A stretch of DNA of 64,000 bases from Novosphingobium sp. SG919 (GCF_012932495.1 NZ_JABCNG010000003.1:1-64000); one strand, 5' to 3'. Shown: positions 25,507 to 34,350, numbered from the stretch's first letter. Notes: generated by a model from the sequence alone, not told the origin. A program made the numbers and translations.

Positions 25507-26171
25507 GCCAGCGTTCCAGGCATGGTCCAGCCTTCGATCCGGCGTAGGTTCTTCGGCTGCAACCCTGCCAGATCACTCCAGCGGCCGAGCCATGCCGTCG
25601 TGCCATCATCGTCGCGCTGAACCGAAAGCGCATCGCCGTTGGCGTTACGGAAATCGACGTTGGTCATGGTCCGGCCCGGAAGCGTCGCGAAAGGCAGATC
25701 GCCTTCGCTGCCAAGACAGGATGCTTCCTTCACGTCTGTTGCCTCGAGCCACTTGCCGCCAGCCTTTACGGTAGCCCCCAGGGCAAAGGGATTGCCGTCG
25801 GCGAAGTTTTTGATGGCAGGCACCGCCAGGACGGCGGGGTATTCGCTGGTCAGCATATACATGCCCATTGCCTCGCCCAGCCAGTAATGCCGGCCATCGT
25901 CGGCGCGCAGGAACCATTCGTTCCAGGAACCATCCTGCCAGCCCCAGCGCACACGGCCAACCGCCACCGCGCTGTTTCCATCAAGGGCGAACGTCGTCCC
26001 GATCTGTATCGGAGAAACGTCCAGGGGTAGGCTGGCAACCGTTCCCACAACCTCGGCAGCGCCGTCCCGCCGCCTGACGAGGCTTTGGCAGTAATTGCAG
26101 GTCGAATACGGCAAACCCGGATCGCGCAGCGGAAGCAAAGCCTCACATGAGGGACAGTTCACGCTTTCCAT
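25503..26171 (-). CDS. DUF4178 protein with zinc ribbon, soluble
   Basis: This 222-aa protein has an N-terminal zinc-ribbon (CPSCEALLPL...CNYCQSLV, residues ~6-32) and one DUF4178 domain (GWQDGSWNEWFLRADDGRHYWLGEAMG). There is no transmembrane segment. It is a shorter paralogue of the next gene, with which it overlaps by ATGA, and it lies 20 bp after the SPFH gene. A paired arrangement of two DUF4178 proteins, one soluble and one membrane-bound, suggests that they act together. The function is unknown. Confidence 0.85.
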   Translation of the reverse strand: MESVNCPSCEALLPLRDPGLPYSTCNYCQSLVRRRDGAAEVVGTVASLPLDVSPIQIGTTFALDGNSAVAVGRVRWGWQDGSWNEWFLRADDGRHYWLGEAMGMYMLTSEYPAVLAVPAIKNFADGNPFALGATVKAGGKWLEATDVKEASCLGSEGDLPFATLPGRTMTNVDFRNANGDALSVQRDDDGTTAWLGRWSDLAGLQPKNLRRIEGWTMPGTLA

Positions 26172-26191
26172 TCATCCGGCCCCGATTACGC

Positions 26192-27178
26192 TCAGCGTAT
26201 CCGGCTGAGCAGCTCGGCCTTCTTGGCGTCGAACTCTTCCTGGCTCAGGGCTCCGATGGTGACCAGGCGGTGCAGCTTCTCGATTGTCGCCAGGGGATCT
26301 TCGGTCACGGCGGCCGGCTGCCCCATCGGCGTGGCGCCCAGTCCCTGGGCCATCGCACCGCCAAGGGCGGTCGCCGCTGCCATGCCTGCGCCGATACCAG
26401 CCATCCCGGCGTCGTTGCCCGCAGCCTGCTCGATCGCCTCGGCGGCCTGGAAGCGGGTGTAAGCGGCAAGATCGCCCAGCACCCGCATGGAGCTGCCCTT
26501 GTCGAGATGGGCCTGCACTTCGTCCGGTAGCGAGACACTCTCGACGTAGAACGAAAGGCAGGTAAGGCCCCACTGGGCGAATGCTTTGTCGACTTCGACC
26601 TTGATCTTGTCCGACAGTGCTTGCTGGTTGGCTGCAAGATCGAGAAAGGCAATGCCGCTGCCGCCCAGCGCTGTTGCAATCGCGGTCTGGATCGCGGCCC
26701 GCAGCTGCGGTTCGAGCGATGCGACGGTCACCCCGGACATGGTGCCCAGCACCCGCGATACGAAAGGCGCAGCTTCGCTCAGGCGGAACGAGTAGGAGCC
26801 GAACGCGCGCAGCCGCAGCGCGCCGAACTCGGTATCGCGGACCGTGATGGGCTGCGCCGTGCCCCACTTCAATCCTTGCTGTTCCTTGAGCGAAAGAAAC
26901 ACGACGTCCGACTTGAAGGGCGAACGGAAGCCCTTGTCCCAGTTCATCAGGTCCGAGAGCAACGGCAGGTTGGCGGTTTCCAAGGTGTGCAGGCCGGGCC
27001 CGAAGTAGTCGGCCATCCGGCCTTCGTTGACGAACGCGGCGATTTGCCCCTCACGCACCGTCAACTGCGCGCCATGCTGGATCTCTTGATCCGCAAAAGG
27101 CACACGCCAGGCCAACTGGCCGGGCTCTTCCAGCCACTCGATGATATCGACGAATTGCTTCTTCAGGAAATCGAACAT
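26192..27178 (-). CDS. SPFH-domain (YdjI/virion-core-like) protein with C-terminal SHOCT motif
   Basis: This 328-aa protein contains an SPFH/band-7-like domain over about residues 20-230 (VREGQIAAFVNEGRM, LRAFGSYSFRLSEAAPFV, LTCLSFYVESVSLPDEVQ). An Ala/Gly/Met-rich linker follows, then a C-terminal SHOCT motif (IEKLHRLVTIGALSQEEFDAKKAELL). SPFH proteins form membrane-associated scaffolds; SHOCT motifs mediate oligomerisation. It is the first gene of the eight-gene operon. ATG 27178 is preferred to the GTG at 27184, because AGGTG precedes it at a suitable distance. It probably organises the DUF4178, DUF350 and SpeE-like partners at the membrane, which is inference from conserved gene context. 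Confidence 0.88.
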   Translation of the reverse strand: MFDFLKKQFVDIIEWLEEPGQLAWRVPFADQEIQHGAQLTVREGQIAAFVNEGRMADYFGPGLHTLETANLPLLSDLMNWDKGFRSPFKSDVVFLSLKEQQGLKWGTAQPITVRDTEFGALRLRAFGSYSFRLSEAAPFVSRVLGTMSGVTVASLEPQLRAAIQTAIATALGGSGIAFLDLAANQQALSDKIKVEVDKAFAQWGLTCLSFYVESVSLPDEVQAHLDKGSSMRVLGDLAAYTRFQAAEAIEQAAGNDAGMAGIGAGMAAATALGGAMAQGLGATPMGQPAAVTEDPLATIEKLHRLVTIGALSQEEFDAKKAELLSRIR

Positions 27179-27417
27179 GGTCACCTGCCGGTCGGCTACT
27201 CGCGTATCCTACAACATACTACCGCACCGGCAATGCTTTGCCGGTGCGGTGCGAAGCAGGGCGGGCTTAAGCGGGTGTCTGGCCCTGGCAGGCAACCTGT
27301 CGCTGAACATGTCGCGCGGGAACAGCGCGGCGTGCGCCTGTTCCGAGACATGTGCCGGTCGTTGGACGAGGCACAGCCTTTGCCAGTGATCGTAGGCGCT
27401 CTCGCGTCGCCCCTCCC

Positions 27418-27836
27418 CTCCTTGCTAGGCACGCATGTGATCGTGCCCGCCTTTATCTTGCCAAGGACAATATCGATCTCGTGGTGCAGATCGGCGAATT
27501 GCCGGAAATTCCGAGGATTATCGCCCGCCGCCTTGGCGCCGTGGTCTCATGACGATCCAGCTAGAACCGAAAATGGTGCTCGACGGCAGTCTTCTGACGC
27601 CTTCGACGATCCGCGCCGGGCAGGGATTGGGGCTGGTCCCATATTGGCTTGCCCGCGGTGCGATTGCCGATGGCAGTCTCGTCTCGGTCCTGGAAGAACT
27701 TGTGGCCGGTCACCTGCCGATCCACGCGCTGTTGGATCGCGTCACCCACCCTGGTTCCGCGCCTGCGCATGACGACCGACGCCATCGTCGAAGCTGTGCG
27801 AGAGGCCGCGGTTGCTGGACTGATCGGCTGAATTGA
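27418..27836 (+). pseudogene. Decayed LysR-family regulator, C-terminal remnant
   Basis: Pieces of a LysR effector domain appear in different frames. LLARHACDRARLYLAKDNID and DLVVQIGELPEIPRIIARRLG are in one frame; GQGLGLVPYWLARGAIADGS and HLPIHALL follow in another. PRLRMTTDAIVEAVREA, the usual C-terminus, is in a third. The N-terminal helix-turn-helix is missing and the usual FDLA segment before RIGELP is deleted. It is therefore a frame-shifted, truncated pseudogene. No intact target operon is apparent. Confidence 0.7.
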
Positions 27837-27990
27837 TACCAGGTTCTTGGCCGGCCCTCGCGGCGCGCAGCAATGCGCTGCTGCACAAATCCTTTCCTCA
27901 GCGGGGAGAAGCGGGGCGGTTTCAGTCCCCCGTCTGCCCCCCGTTTTGCGGGCGCTGGGAGGATACATGATGGGTTGCGGTGAGGCAAGA

Positions 27991-28010
27991 AATGGCTGTT
28001 TTCAGCCATT
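27991..28010 (-). terminator. Probable terminator after tRNA-Leu
   Basis: The stem AATGGCTG / CAGCCATT with a four-base loop lies about 35 bp beyond the 3' end of tRNA-Leu and is followed on the minus strand by TTTCTTG. The U-tract is short, so this is a modest prediction. Confidence 0.45.
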
Positions 28011-28043
28011 TGGAGATTTCATGAGCAGCCCTGGGATGGGTGC

Positions 28044-28130
28044 TGGTGCGGTCGAGAAGACTCGAACTTCCACGGGCTTTCGCCCACAACGACCTCAACG
28101 TTGCGCGTCTACCAATTCCGCCACGACCGC
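28044..28130 (-). tRNA. tRNA-Leu (anticodon GAG), CCA encoded
   Basis: The minus strand folds as a class II tRNA. The acceptor stem GCGGTCG pairs with CGACCGC, and the D-arm contains AATTGGTAGACGC. The anticodon stem AACG/CGTT holds the loop TTGAGGT with anticodon GAG. The variable arm is GTGGGCGAAAGCCCGT, and the T-loop contains GTTCGAGTC. The discriminator A and an encoded CCA end the gene. It reads CUC/CUU leucine codons. Confidence 0.96.
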
Positions 28131-28257
28131 ATATCGCATCCGGGGCATGGCCTGGGGCCAGATCCCGTCGGGGTAGGAGCGCGCCCCTAGCAGGGGATTT
28201 GGGGGCCTGCAACAGGGGCGAACACTTTTTTATCCCCAGGGCGCGCTTGGTTCGGGC

Positions 28258-29088
28258 TTATTCGGGCTTCCAGCCGATTTCGGCCGACTTGGCGCTCTTG
28301 GGCACGTCGGTCACCGCTTCGTTGATGGTCACGCTTTCGCCCGGGCGCAGCTTGTCCTTGGGCGGAGCGACATCCCAGGTATAGACCACGCGGTTTTGCG
28401 CATCGCGCAGCACGATCAGGATCGGCGGCACTTCGCGCAGGTCCTTGCCCACGTTGGTCACCGTGCCGCTGGCACCGAAATAGGCCGTGCCGTTGGGCAG
28501 CGTGCGCCGGTCCTGCCGCGCGGGCGGGAACGACAGCACCAGGTCGGGACTGCCATTGCCGAACGTGGGGCGGTTGACCGGCAGCCAATCGGGCAGGCCC
28601 AGCCAGGACACCAGGCCGATCATCGCCGCCACAGCCAGGGCAAAGGTGACGCCGGCCGCCGTCCACAGCCGCGCCGGATTGCGGCGCGGGCGGAACGGAG
28701 GCTCGTGCTCGAAGCTGGACACCGGCGATACGAATTCGCTGGCCGGTGGCGCGGGCTGGCGCGGCGGTTCGGCACGGGGCGCGGGGGCCGGCGGTGTTTC
28801 GGCAGCGGGCGGTGGCGCGGCTGCCGGTGCCGGCGCTGGCGCCACAGGCTCTGTCCGGGGCGCCGGGGCGGGCCGTTCGGCCGGCGCGGCTGCGGGCGAC
28901 CCCGCCCCGGATGATGCAGGCCCGGATGATGCAGGGGGGGCATCGGGCGACGGGCGCGCGGGCAGTTCTGGGCCGGCCTGGAACCAGCTGTGCCGGCACT
29001 TGGCACAGCGCACGGTGCGGCCGTCCACACCGATCGCACTGTCGGGAACGACATAGCGCGTCGCACAGGCGGGACAGGCGATTATCAT
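28258..29088 (-). CDS. Zinc-ribbon, Pro/Ala-rich single-pass membrane protein (MJ0042-type finger)
   Basis: This 276-aa protein begins [20 protein letters not shown] and continues to [12 protein letters not shown], the MJ0042/zinc-ribbon_5 motif with two CxxC pairs. A Pro/Ala-rich low-complexity region (about 40-115) and one membrane helix (~145-168, [19 protein letters not shown]) follow. A ~100-aa C-terminal domain has a beta-sandwich look ([23 protein letters not shown]3426-like). The function is unknown. It is divergent from ftsE, an arrangement common in this order, which hints at a cell-envelope or division link. The stop is followed by ~125 bp with nothing recognised before tRNA-Leu. 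Confidence 0.85.
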   Translation of the reverse strand: MIIACPACATRYVVPDSAIGVDGRTVRCAKCRHSWFQAGPELPARPSPDAPPASSGPASSGAGSPAAAPAERPAPAPRTEPVAPAPAPAAAPPPAAETPPAPAPRAEPPRQPAPPASEFVSPVSSFEHEPPFRPRRNPARLWTAAGVTFALAVAAMIGLVSWLGLPDWLPVNRPTFGNGSPDLVLSFPPARQDRRTLPNGTAYFGASGTVTNVGKDLREVPPILIVLRDAQNRVVYTWDVAPPKDKLRPGESVTINEAVTDVPKSAKSAEIGWKPE

Positions 29089-29298
29089 GGGAACGGTCTA
29101 AGCATGGCGAGAGGGGCTGAAACAATAGGGAGCAAGGGGGCAAAACGCCCATGCGCCCTTTTTTCCACATGCATTGACGCGTATAGGCCCTATTGCCAAT
29201 CGCGCAGCTGCGGCACATTGCCAATCGGCGAGTGCGCCGGCATGGTCTGCGCCGCTGGCGATCGACCAAACACGCGAACGGGGCTTGACCTTACTTCC

Positions 29299-30078
29299 AT
29301 GAACCAACCCGCCGCCGAGATTGTCCAGTTCGACAATGTCGGGCTGCGGTATGGTGCCGGCCGCGAAGTGCTGGCCGACGTTTCGTTCACGCTTTACCCA
29401 GGCTGCTTCTATTTCCTCACCGGCGCCAGCGGCGCGGGCAAGACCAGCCTGCTCAAGCTGCTCTACCTGGCCGGGCGCCCCTCGCGCGGGCTGATCCGCA
29501 TGTTCGGCACCGATGCCATCACGCTGCCGCGCGAACGCCTGCCCGGCTTTCGCCGCCGCATCGGCGTGGTGTTCCAGGACTTCCGCCTGGTGCCGCATCT
29601 TTCGGCATGGGACAACGTCGCCCTGCCGCTGCGCGTGGCCGGGCAAAGCGAAAAGGACATCGCCAAGCCGGTGTCCGACATGCTGGAATGGGTGGGATTG
29701 GGCGACCGTTTCCAGGCGCGCCCCGCCACGCTTTCGGGCGGGGAACAGCAGCGCGTGGCCATCGCCCGCGCCGTGATCGCCCGCCCCGACATCCTGGTGG
29801 CCGACGAGCCGACCGGCAACGTGGACCCGGACATGGCAATCAAGTTGCTGCGCCTGTTCGAAAGCCTCAATCGCCTGGGCACGACCGTGGTGGTGGCCAC
29901 CCACGATCTGCACCTGATCCGCAAAGTGCCTGATTCGCTGATCATGCGGCTGGACAAGGGCAAGCTGGCCGACCCCACCGGCGCGCTGCGCTATCCCCCG
30001 CGCCGCCCGATCGAGGGAGGAAGCGCGCCCGACAGCCTGATCGGCCCCGGTCCCGCGGGCGGGAACCTCCTGCCATGA
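29299..30078 (+). CDS. ftsE: Cell division ATP-binding protein FtsE
   Basis: FtsE is the ATPase of the FtsEX complex, which couples the cytoplasmic division ring to peptidoglycan hydrolase activation. The 259-aa protein shows Walker A GASGAGKT, the Q-loop FQDFRLVPHLSAWDNVALPL, the signature LSGGEQQRVAIARA, Walker B ILVADEPTGNVD and the switch His in VVVATHD. The C-terminus has a Pro/Gly-rich extension (after about residue 220) beyond the usual FtsE end. ATG 29299 sits at the family N-terminus; an upstream in-frame extension to 28990 lacks similarity. The stop overlaps the ftsX start by four bases. Confidence 0.95.
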   Translation: MNQPAAEIVQFDNVGLRYGAGREVLADVSFTLYPGCFYFLTGASGAGKTSLLKLLYLAGRPSRGLIRMFGTDAITLPRERLPGFRRRIGVVFQDFRLVPHLSAWDNVALPLRVAGQSEKDIAKPVSDMLEWVGLGDRFQARPATLSGGEQQRVAIARAVIARPDILVADEPTGNVDPDMAIKLLRLFESLNRLGTTVVVATHDLHLIRKVPDSLIMRLDKGKLADPTGALRYPPRRPIEGGSAPDSLIGPGPAGGNLLP

Positions 30079-31004
30079 AGCGCCTGGCTGCGTCCCTGCC
30101 CCGCACGCTGCGCGCCTGGGGCGGCGAGGGCGAATCCCCGCTGCTGCCCGAAGCGCGCCTGTCCGGGCCGATGCCTTGGGTGATTGCCATCATGATCGCG
30201 CTGACCGTGGTGGCCGCTGCCAGCGCGCTGGCCCTGCGCCATGCCGCACAGGCGGCCAGCGCCGACCTGGAAGGCGGGGTCACGGTCCAGATCGTCTCGG
30301 CCGCCCCGGCCGAGCGGCAACGCCAAGCCGAAGCGGCCCTCGCCGTGCTGTCCCGTGCGCCCGGCGTGCTCAGCGCCGCGGCTGTGCCGCAAGACCAGCT
30401 CAATGCGCTGGTCGAACCGTGGCTGGGCACGCGCACCGGCGATGACCTCGACGACCTGCCGATCCCCGCGCTGATCGACGTGCGCCTGGCGGGCGCTGCC
30501 ACCCCGCCCCGGCTCACCGCGTTGCGCACGGCGGTGGTGGCCAAGGCGCCCGCCGCGCGGGTCGATGCCCAATCCAGTTGGCTGGCCCCGGTGTTCCGCG
30601 CGATCGGCGCGCTGCAATGGGCAGCGGGCGGCCTGATCGCGCTGTTTGCCTTTGCCACGGTATCGGCGGTGCTGCTGGCCGCGCGCAATGCGCTGGGCAC
30701 CCATCGCGAAACGATCGAGATCGTGCACATGCTGGGCGCCACCGATGTGCAGATCGCCCGCGTGTTCCAGCGCTCGATGGCCACGGACGCGGCGATGGGC
30801 GGCGTGGTGGGCCTGCTTGCGGGGGTGATCACGGTACTGGGCCTGGGCCGGCAGTTTGCCGCGCTGGGATCGGGCATGGTCGCCCAAGGCTCGCTCGCCT
30901 GGACCGATTGGGTGGTGCTGGCCGGCATTCCCATCGCCGGCGTGCTGCTGGTGATGGTTACCGCGCGGCTTACCGTGCTCTCTGCCCTGCGGCGCATGGT
31001 ATAA
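30075..31004 (+). CDS. ftsX: Cell division protein FtsX
   Basis: FtsX is the membrane partner of FtsE. The 309-aa protein has a first membrane helix near residues 35-56 (WVIAIMIALTVVAAASALAL). A periplasmic domain of ~115 residues follows, then three C-terminal helices: about 185-205, 235-262 and 275-298. This is the standard FtsX topology. HETIEIVHMLGATDVQIARVF is the conserved cytoplasmic loop that touches FtsE. The start overlaps the end of ftsE (ATGA). The periplasmic loop is Ala/Arg-rich and less conserved than the rest. Confidence 0.93.
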   Translation: MKRLAASLPRTLRAWGGEGESPLLPEARLSGPMPWVIAIMIALTVVAAASALALRHAAQAASADLEGGVTVQIVSAAPAERQRQAEAALAVLSRAPGVLSAAAVPQDQLNALVEPWLGTRTGDDLDDLPIPALIDVRLAGAATPPRLTALRTAVVAKAPAARVDAQSSWLAPVFRAIGALQWAAGGLIALFAFATVSAVLLAARNALGTHRETIEIVHMLGATDVQIARVFQRSMATDAAMGGVVGLLAGVITVLGLGRQFAALGSGMVAQGSLAWTDWVVLAGIPIAGVLLVMVTARLTVLSALRRMV

Positions 31005-31050
31005 CGCCCATGGCCATGCGATACCCCACCCCCATGAGAACAGTTGCGTC

Positions 31051-31602
31051 ATGAGAAAGCCACGGGGCCTTTTCCGCCGGATCGGTTCGGCGCTGCTGCT
31101 GGTGTGGGTGCTGGGCTTCCTGTGGTTTGCCTGGTTCCTGCCCCAGCCGGCCAGCGACAGCGTGCGCACCGACGGCATCGTCGTGTTGACCGGCGGCGGC
31201 GGGCGCATCCCCCGCGCGCTGGCCATGCTGCACGCCGGCAAGGCACAGACCATGCTGGTCAGCGGCGTGGACCGCCAGGTGCGGCCCGGCGAATTCGCCG
31301 CCGAATACAAGGTCGATCCCGCGCAGCTTGCCTGCTGCATCACGCTGGGCTTCGATTCGGTGGATACCCGATCCAACGCGCGCGAGGCAGCCGACTGGAT
31401 CGCGAAGGCCAAGATCCGCTCGGTGCGGCTGGTCACCACCGATTGGCACATGCGCCGCGCCACGTTCGATCTGTGGGTGGTGGCGCCCAAGGGGCTGGTG
31501 ATCGTGCGCGATGCCGTGCCATCGCGCCCCAGCCTCAAGATCCTGTTCCTGGAATACAACAAGCTGCTGGCCCGCATGGTGGCGTGGCTGGCGGGATGGT
31601 GA
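31051..31602 (+). CDS. YdcF-family (DUF218) membrane-anchored protein
   Basis: This 183-aa protein has an N-terminal membrane anchor (residues ~10-30) and a DUF218/YdcF domain: DGIVVLTGGGGRIPRAL, KAQTMLVSG, STRSN-like DTRSNAREAADWI and VTTDWHMRRA. YdcF-type proteins, including SanA and ElyC, act in envelope biogenesis, for example in undecaprenyl-phosphate metabolism; the exact role here is unknown. It follows ftsX by 46 bp and precedes an acyltransferase gene by seven bases, so it is probably co-transcribed with them. Confidence 0.88.
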   Translation: MRKPRGLFRRIGSALLLVWVLGFLWFAWFLPQPASDSVRTDGIVVLTGGGGRIPRALAMLHAGKAQTMLVSGVDRQVRPGEFAAEYKVDPAQLACCITLGFDSVDTRSNAREAADWIAKAKIRSVRLVTTDWHMRRATFDLWVVAPKGLVIVRDAVPSRPSLKILFLEYNKLLARMVAWLAGW

Positions 31603-31609
31603 CGAACGC

Positions 31610-32314
31610 GTGGACGAAAATCCCCCGACTTTGGCCGAAATCGCGCGCAGCGTGATCTTCTACATTCTGTTCTATGGCTTCACCGTGGCGCTGCTGCTGG
31701 TGATGATCGTGGTGCTGTGGCTGGCGCCGCGCGGCGTGCCGGCGATGGTTCAGGCCTGGACCATGGTGCATCGCGCGTTGGTGCGCGATGTGCTGGGCAT
31801 CAAGGTGGAAGTGGTGGGCACGCCGCCCCAGGAAGGGGTGTTCTATGCCCTGCGCCATGAAAGCTTTTTCGAGGCGATCGATTTGCCCCAGGTGCTGCAC
31901 CGCCCCTGCATCTTTGCCAAGATCGAGTTGATGCGCATTCCCGTGTGGGGGCGCGCCGGCTGGGCCTATGGCCTGATCGGGGTGGAGCGCGAGGCTGGCG
32001 CCAAGACGCTGCGCACCATGCTCAGCCACGCTCGCGCGCGCCTGGCCGAAGGGCGCCCGCTGGTGATCTTTCCCGAAGGCACCCGCGTGCCGGTGGGCCA
32101 GCGCGTGCCGCTGCAATCGGGCTTTGCCGGACTGTACAAGCTCCTGTCATTGCCGGTGGTGCCCGTCGCGGTCCACAGCGGGGCGCTTTACCACCGGGTG
32201 TGGAAGCGGCCCGGCACGATCCGCTATGTCATTGGCGAGACGATCCCCGCCGGCCTGCCGCGTGACGAGATCGAGGCCCGCGTGCTCGACGCGATCACCG
32301 CCCCCACGCCATGA
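31610..32314 (+). CDS. 1-acyl-glycerol-3-phosphate acyltransferase (PlsC-like)
   Basis: This 234-aa enzyme probably acylates lysophosphatidic acid in phospholipid synthesis. One membrane helix lies near residues 15-40. The PlsC block is altered in its first motif: RHESFFEAI has the His but Glu in place of the usual HxxxxD aspartate spacing (H-E-S-F-F-E). The later motif FPEGTRVPVGQ is canonical. The GTG at 31610 gives a sensible N-terminus (VDENPPTLAEIARS). Its stop overlaps the start of the Nramp-like gene by four bases (ATGA). A substrate other than LPA is possible given the HxxxxE form. Confidence 0.85.
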   Translation: MDENPPTLAEIARSVIFYILFYGFTVALLLVMIVVLWLAPRGVPAMVQAWTMVHRALVRDVLGIKVEVVGTPPQEGVFYALRHESFFEAIDLPQVLHRPCIFAKIELMRIPVWGRAGWAYGLIGVEREAGAKTLRTMLSHARARLAEGRPLVIFPEGTRVPVGQRVPLQSGFAGLYKLLSLPVVPVAVHSGALYHRVWKRPGTIRYVIGETIPAGLPRDEIEARVLDAITAPTP

Positions 32315-33582
32315 CCGAACCGCCCGCCCAGGAAACGCGGAAAGGCGGCTCGATCTTTTCCGCGCTGGGACCGGGCCTTGTCACCGGGGCGGCCGACGAC
32401 GATCCCAGCGGCATCGGCACTTACAGCCAGGTCGGCGCGCAGTTCGGCTTTTCGCTGTCGTGGGCTATGGTCTTTGCCTTTCCGCTGCTCGCCGCGATCC
32501 AGGCGATCTGTGCCCGCATCGGCGCCACCACCGGGCGGGGCATCGCCACCAACCTGCGCCGCCACTATTCGCCGTGGCTGCTGCGCGGCATGGTCGCCTT
32601 GCTGCTGGTGGCCAACGTGATCAACCTGGGGGCAGACCTGGGCGCGATGGCGGCGGCCGTGCACCTGCTGCTGCCCGGCCCGCTCTTGCTCTATACCCTG
32701 GGCTTTGCCGTGGTCAGCGTCGCGCTCGAAGTGCTTGTGCCCTATGCGCGCTATGCCGGCGTGCTCAAGTGGACCACGCTTTCGCTGTTTGCCTATATAG
32801 CCGTACTCTGCGCCACGCCGGTGGATTGGCCCGCCGTGTTGCGCGGCATGGCCGTGCCCGCCTTTGCGCTGGACCACGATCACGCCATGGGCCTGGTGGC
32901 GCTGCTGGGCACCACGATCAGCCCCTACCTGTTCTTCTGGCAGGCCGGGCAGGAAGTGGAAGAGCAGCGCCGCCGCCACGTCCGCCCGCTTTATCTCGCG
33001 CCGCGCCAGGCCGGGCCGGAACTGCGCCGCATCCGCACCGATACGCTGGTGGGCATGGGCTTTTCCAACCTGACCGCGCAGGCCATCGTCATCGCCACCG
33101 CTGTCACGCTGCACGCGCATGGCATTCTCGACATCACGTCGGCCGATCAAGCGGCCATGGCGCTACGCCCCTTTGCCGGCGATCTGGCCTTTGCCCTGTT
33201 CGCACTGGGCATCGTCGGCACGGGGCTGCTGGCGGTGCCGGTGCTGGCCGGCTCGGCCGCCTACGCGCTGAGCGAGGCGCTGCGCTGGAACGAAGGGCTG
33301 GACCGGGCGCCGCGCGATGCGCGCGCATTCTATGTGGCCATCGCGCTGGCGACGTTTGCCGGCCTGGGCATGAATTTCCTTGGCATCAACCCGATGCGCG
33401 CGCTCTATTGGACCGCGGTGATCAACGGGTTGCTGGCCCCGCCGCTGATGGTCGTCACCATGCTGATCGCGCGCAATCCGCGCGCCATGGGCCACCTGGT
33501 CATCTCCCCTGCCCTGGCCGCGCTGGGCTGGTTGGCGACGGCGGCGATGACGGCGGTGGCCCTGCTGTTCCTGTGGGCCTGA
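32311..33582 (+). CDS. Atypical Nramp-family divalent metal transporter
   Basis: This 423-aa protein has ~11 membrane helices of the LeuT/Nramp fold. Helix 1 carries GAADDDPSGIGTYSQ in place of the canonical DPGN. Helix 6 reads TTISPYLFFWQAGQE, without the metal-binding Met of the MPH motif. It therefore belongs to a divergent Nramp-like clade rather than to the Mn/Fe-selective MntH group; Mg2+ or Al3+ substrates have been reported for some divergent members, so the substrate is open. A canonical mntH is present at 57.5-58.8 kb for comparison. It is translationally coupled to the acyltransferase gene and lies 10 bp before thiD. Confidence 0.85.
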   Translation: MTEPPAQETRKGGSIFSALGPGLVTGAADDDPSGIGTYSQVGAQFGFSLSWAMVFAFPLLAAIQAICARIGATTGRGIATNLRRHYSPWLLRGMVALLLVANVINLGADLGAMAAAVHLLLPGPLLLYTLGFAVVSVALEVLVPYARYAGVLKWTTLSLFAYIAVLCATPVDWPAVLRGMAVPAFALDHDHAMGLVALLGTTISPYLFFWQAGQEVEEQRRRHVRPLYLAPRQAGPELRRIRTDTLVGMGFSNLTAQAIVIATAVTLHAHGILDITSADQAAMALRPFAGDLAFALFALGIVGTGLLAVPVLAGSAAYALSEALRWNEGLDRAPRDARAFYVAIALATFAGLGMNFLGINPMRALYWTAVINGLLAPPLMVVTMLIARNPRAMGHLVISPALAALGWLATAAMTAVALLFLWA

Positions 33583-33592
33583 AAGACGGACG

Positions 33593-34345
33593 ATGACCAC
33601 GCCACCACGCATCCTCTCCATCGCCGGTTCGGATTCGGGTGGCGGTGCCGGCATCCAGGCCGATATCAAGACCATCACCATGCTGGGCGGCTTTGCCATG
33701 ACGGCGATCTGCGCGCTGACCGCGCAGAACACCCTGGGGGTCAGCGCGGTGGTGGCGGTGGCGCCCGAAATGGTCGCAGCGCAGATCGATGCCTGCGTGG
33801 CCGATATCGGCGTCGATGCCGTCAAGATCGGCATGCTCGGCTCGCCCGCCATTGCCGCCGTGGTGGCCGATCGCCTGGAAGCCTTGCGCGTGCCGATCGT
33901 GTTCGATCCGGTGATGATCGCCACCAGCGGCGCTGCGCTGGCTGACGCGGCCACCATCGCCGGGTTCGAACGGCTGATGGCGCTGGCCACGCTGACCACG
34001 CCCAACGTGCCCGAGCTTGCCGCCCTGGGCGGAGACGCCGCGATGGCCGCGCGCGGCATTGCCTATCTGGCCAAGGGCGGCGATGCCACCGGGCCGGTGG
34101 TGGAAGACCGGCTGGTGGTGCCGGGCGCCTCGCCCCGCCTGTGGCACGCCCCGCGCATCGCCACGCGCCACAGCCATGGCACCGGCTGCACGCTATCGAG
34201 CGCGATTGCCACCGAACTGGGGCGCGGTGCATCGCTGGAACAGGCGGTGGAGCGCGCCCGCGCCTTCGTGCGCGCCGCCCTGCTGGCTGCGCCCGGCCTG
34301 GGCGGCGGGCATGGGCCGATGGGGCATTACGCGGTGCGTCTGTAA
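33593..34345 (+). CDS. thiD: Hydroxymethylpyrimidine / phosphomethylpyrimidine kinase ThiD
   Basis: ThiD phosphorylates hydroxymethylpyrimidine and its monophosphate to provide HMP-PP for thiamine synthesis. The 250-aa protein begins RILSIAGSDSGGGAGIQADIKT, the ribokinase-fold substrate site. It also has IGMLGS, VFDPVMIATSG and the anion-hole/catalytic motif HGTGCTLSSAIA. Lengths and motifs are typical. No other thi genes are nearby. The gene ends the ftsE-ftsX-YdcF-acyltransferase-Nramp run and is convergent with the LOG gene, separated by a large inverted repeat. Confidence 0.95.
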   Translation: MTTPPRILSIAGSDSGGGAGIQADIKTITMLGGFAMTAICALTAQNTLGVSAVVAVAPEMVAAQIDACVADIGVDAVKIGMLGSPAIAAVVADRLEALRVPIVFDPVMIATSGAALADAATIAGFERLMALATLTTPNVPELAALGGDAAMAARGIAYLAKGGDATGPVVEDRLVVPGASPRLWHAPRIATRHSHGTGCTLSSAIATELGRGASLEQAVERARAFVRAALLAAPGLGGGHGPMGHYAVRL

Positions 34346-34350
34346 AGGCG

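Noticed and set aside
29991..31577. A 528-aa minus-strand frame opposite ftsX
   Set aside because: The plus strand encodes FtsX and a YdcF protein with clear motifs; the minus translation is compositional noise.
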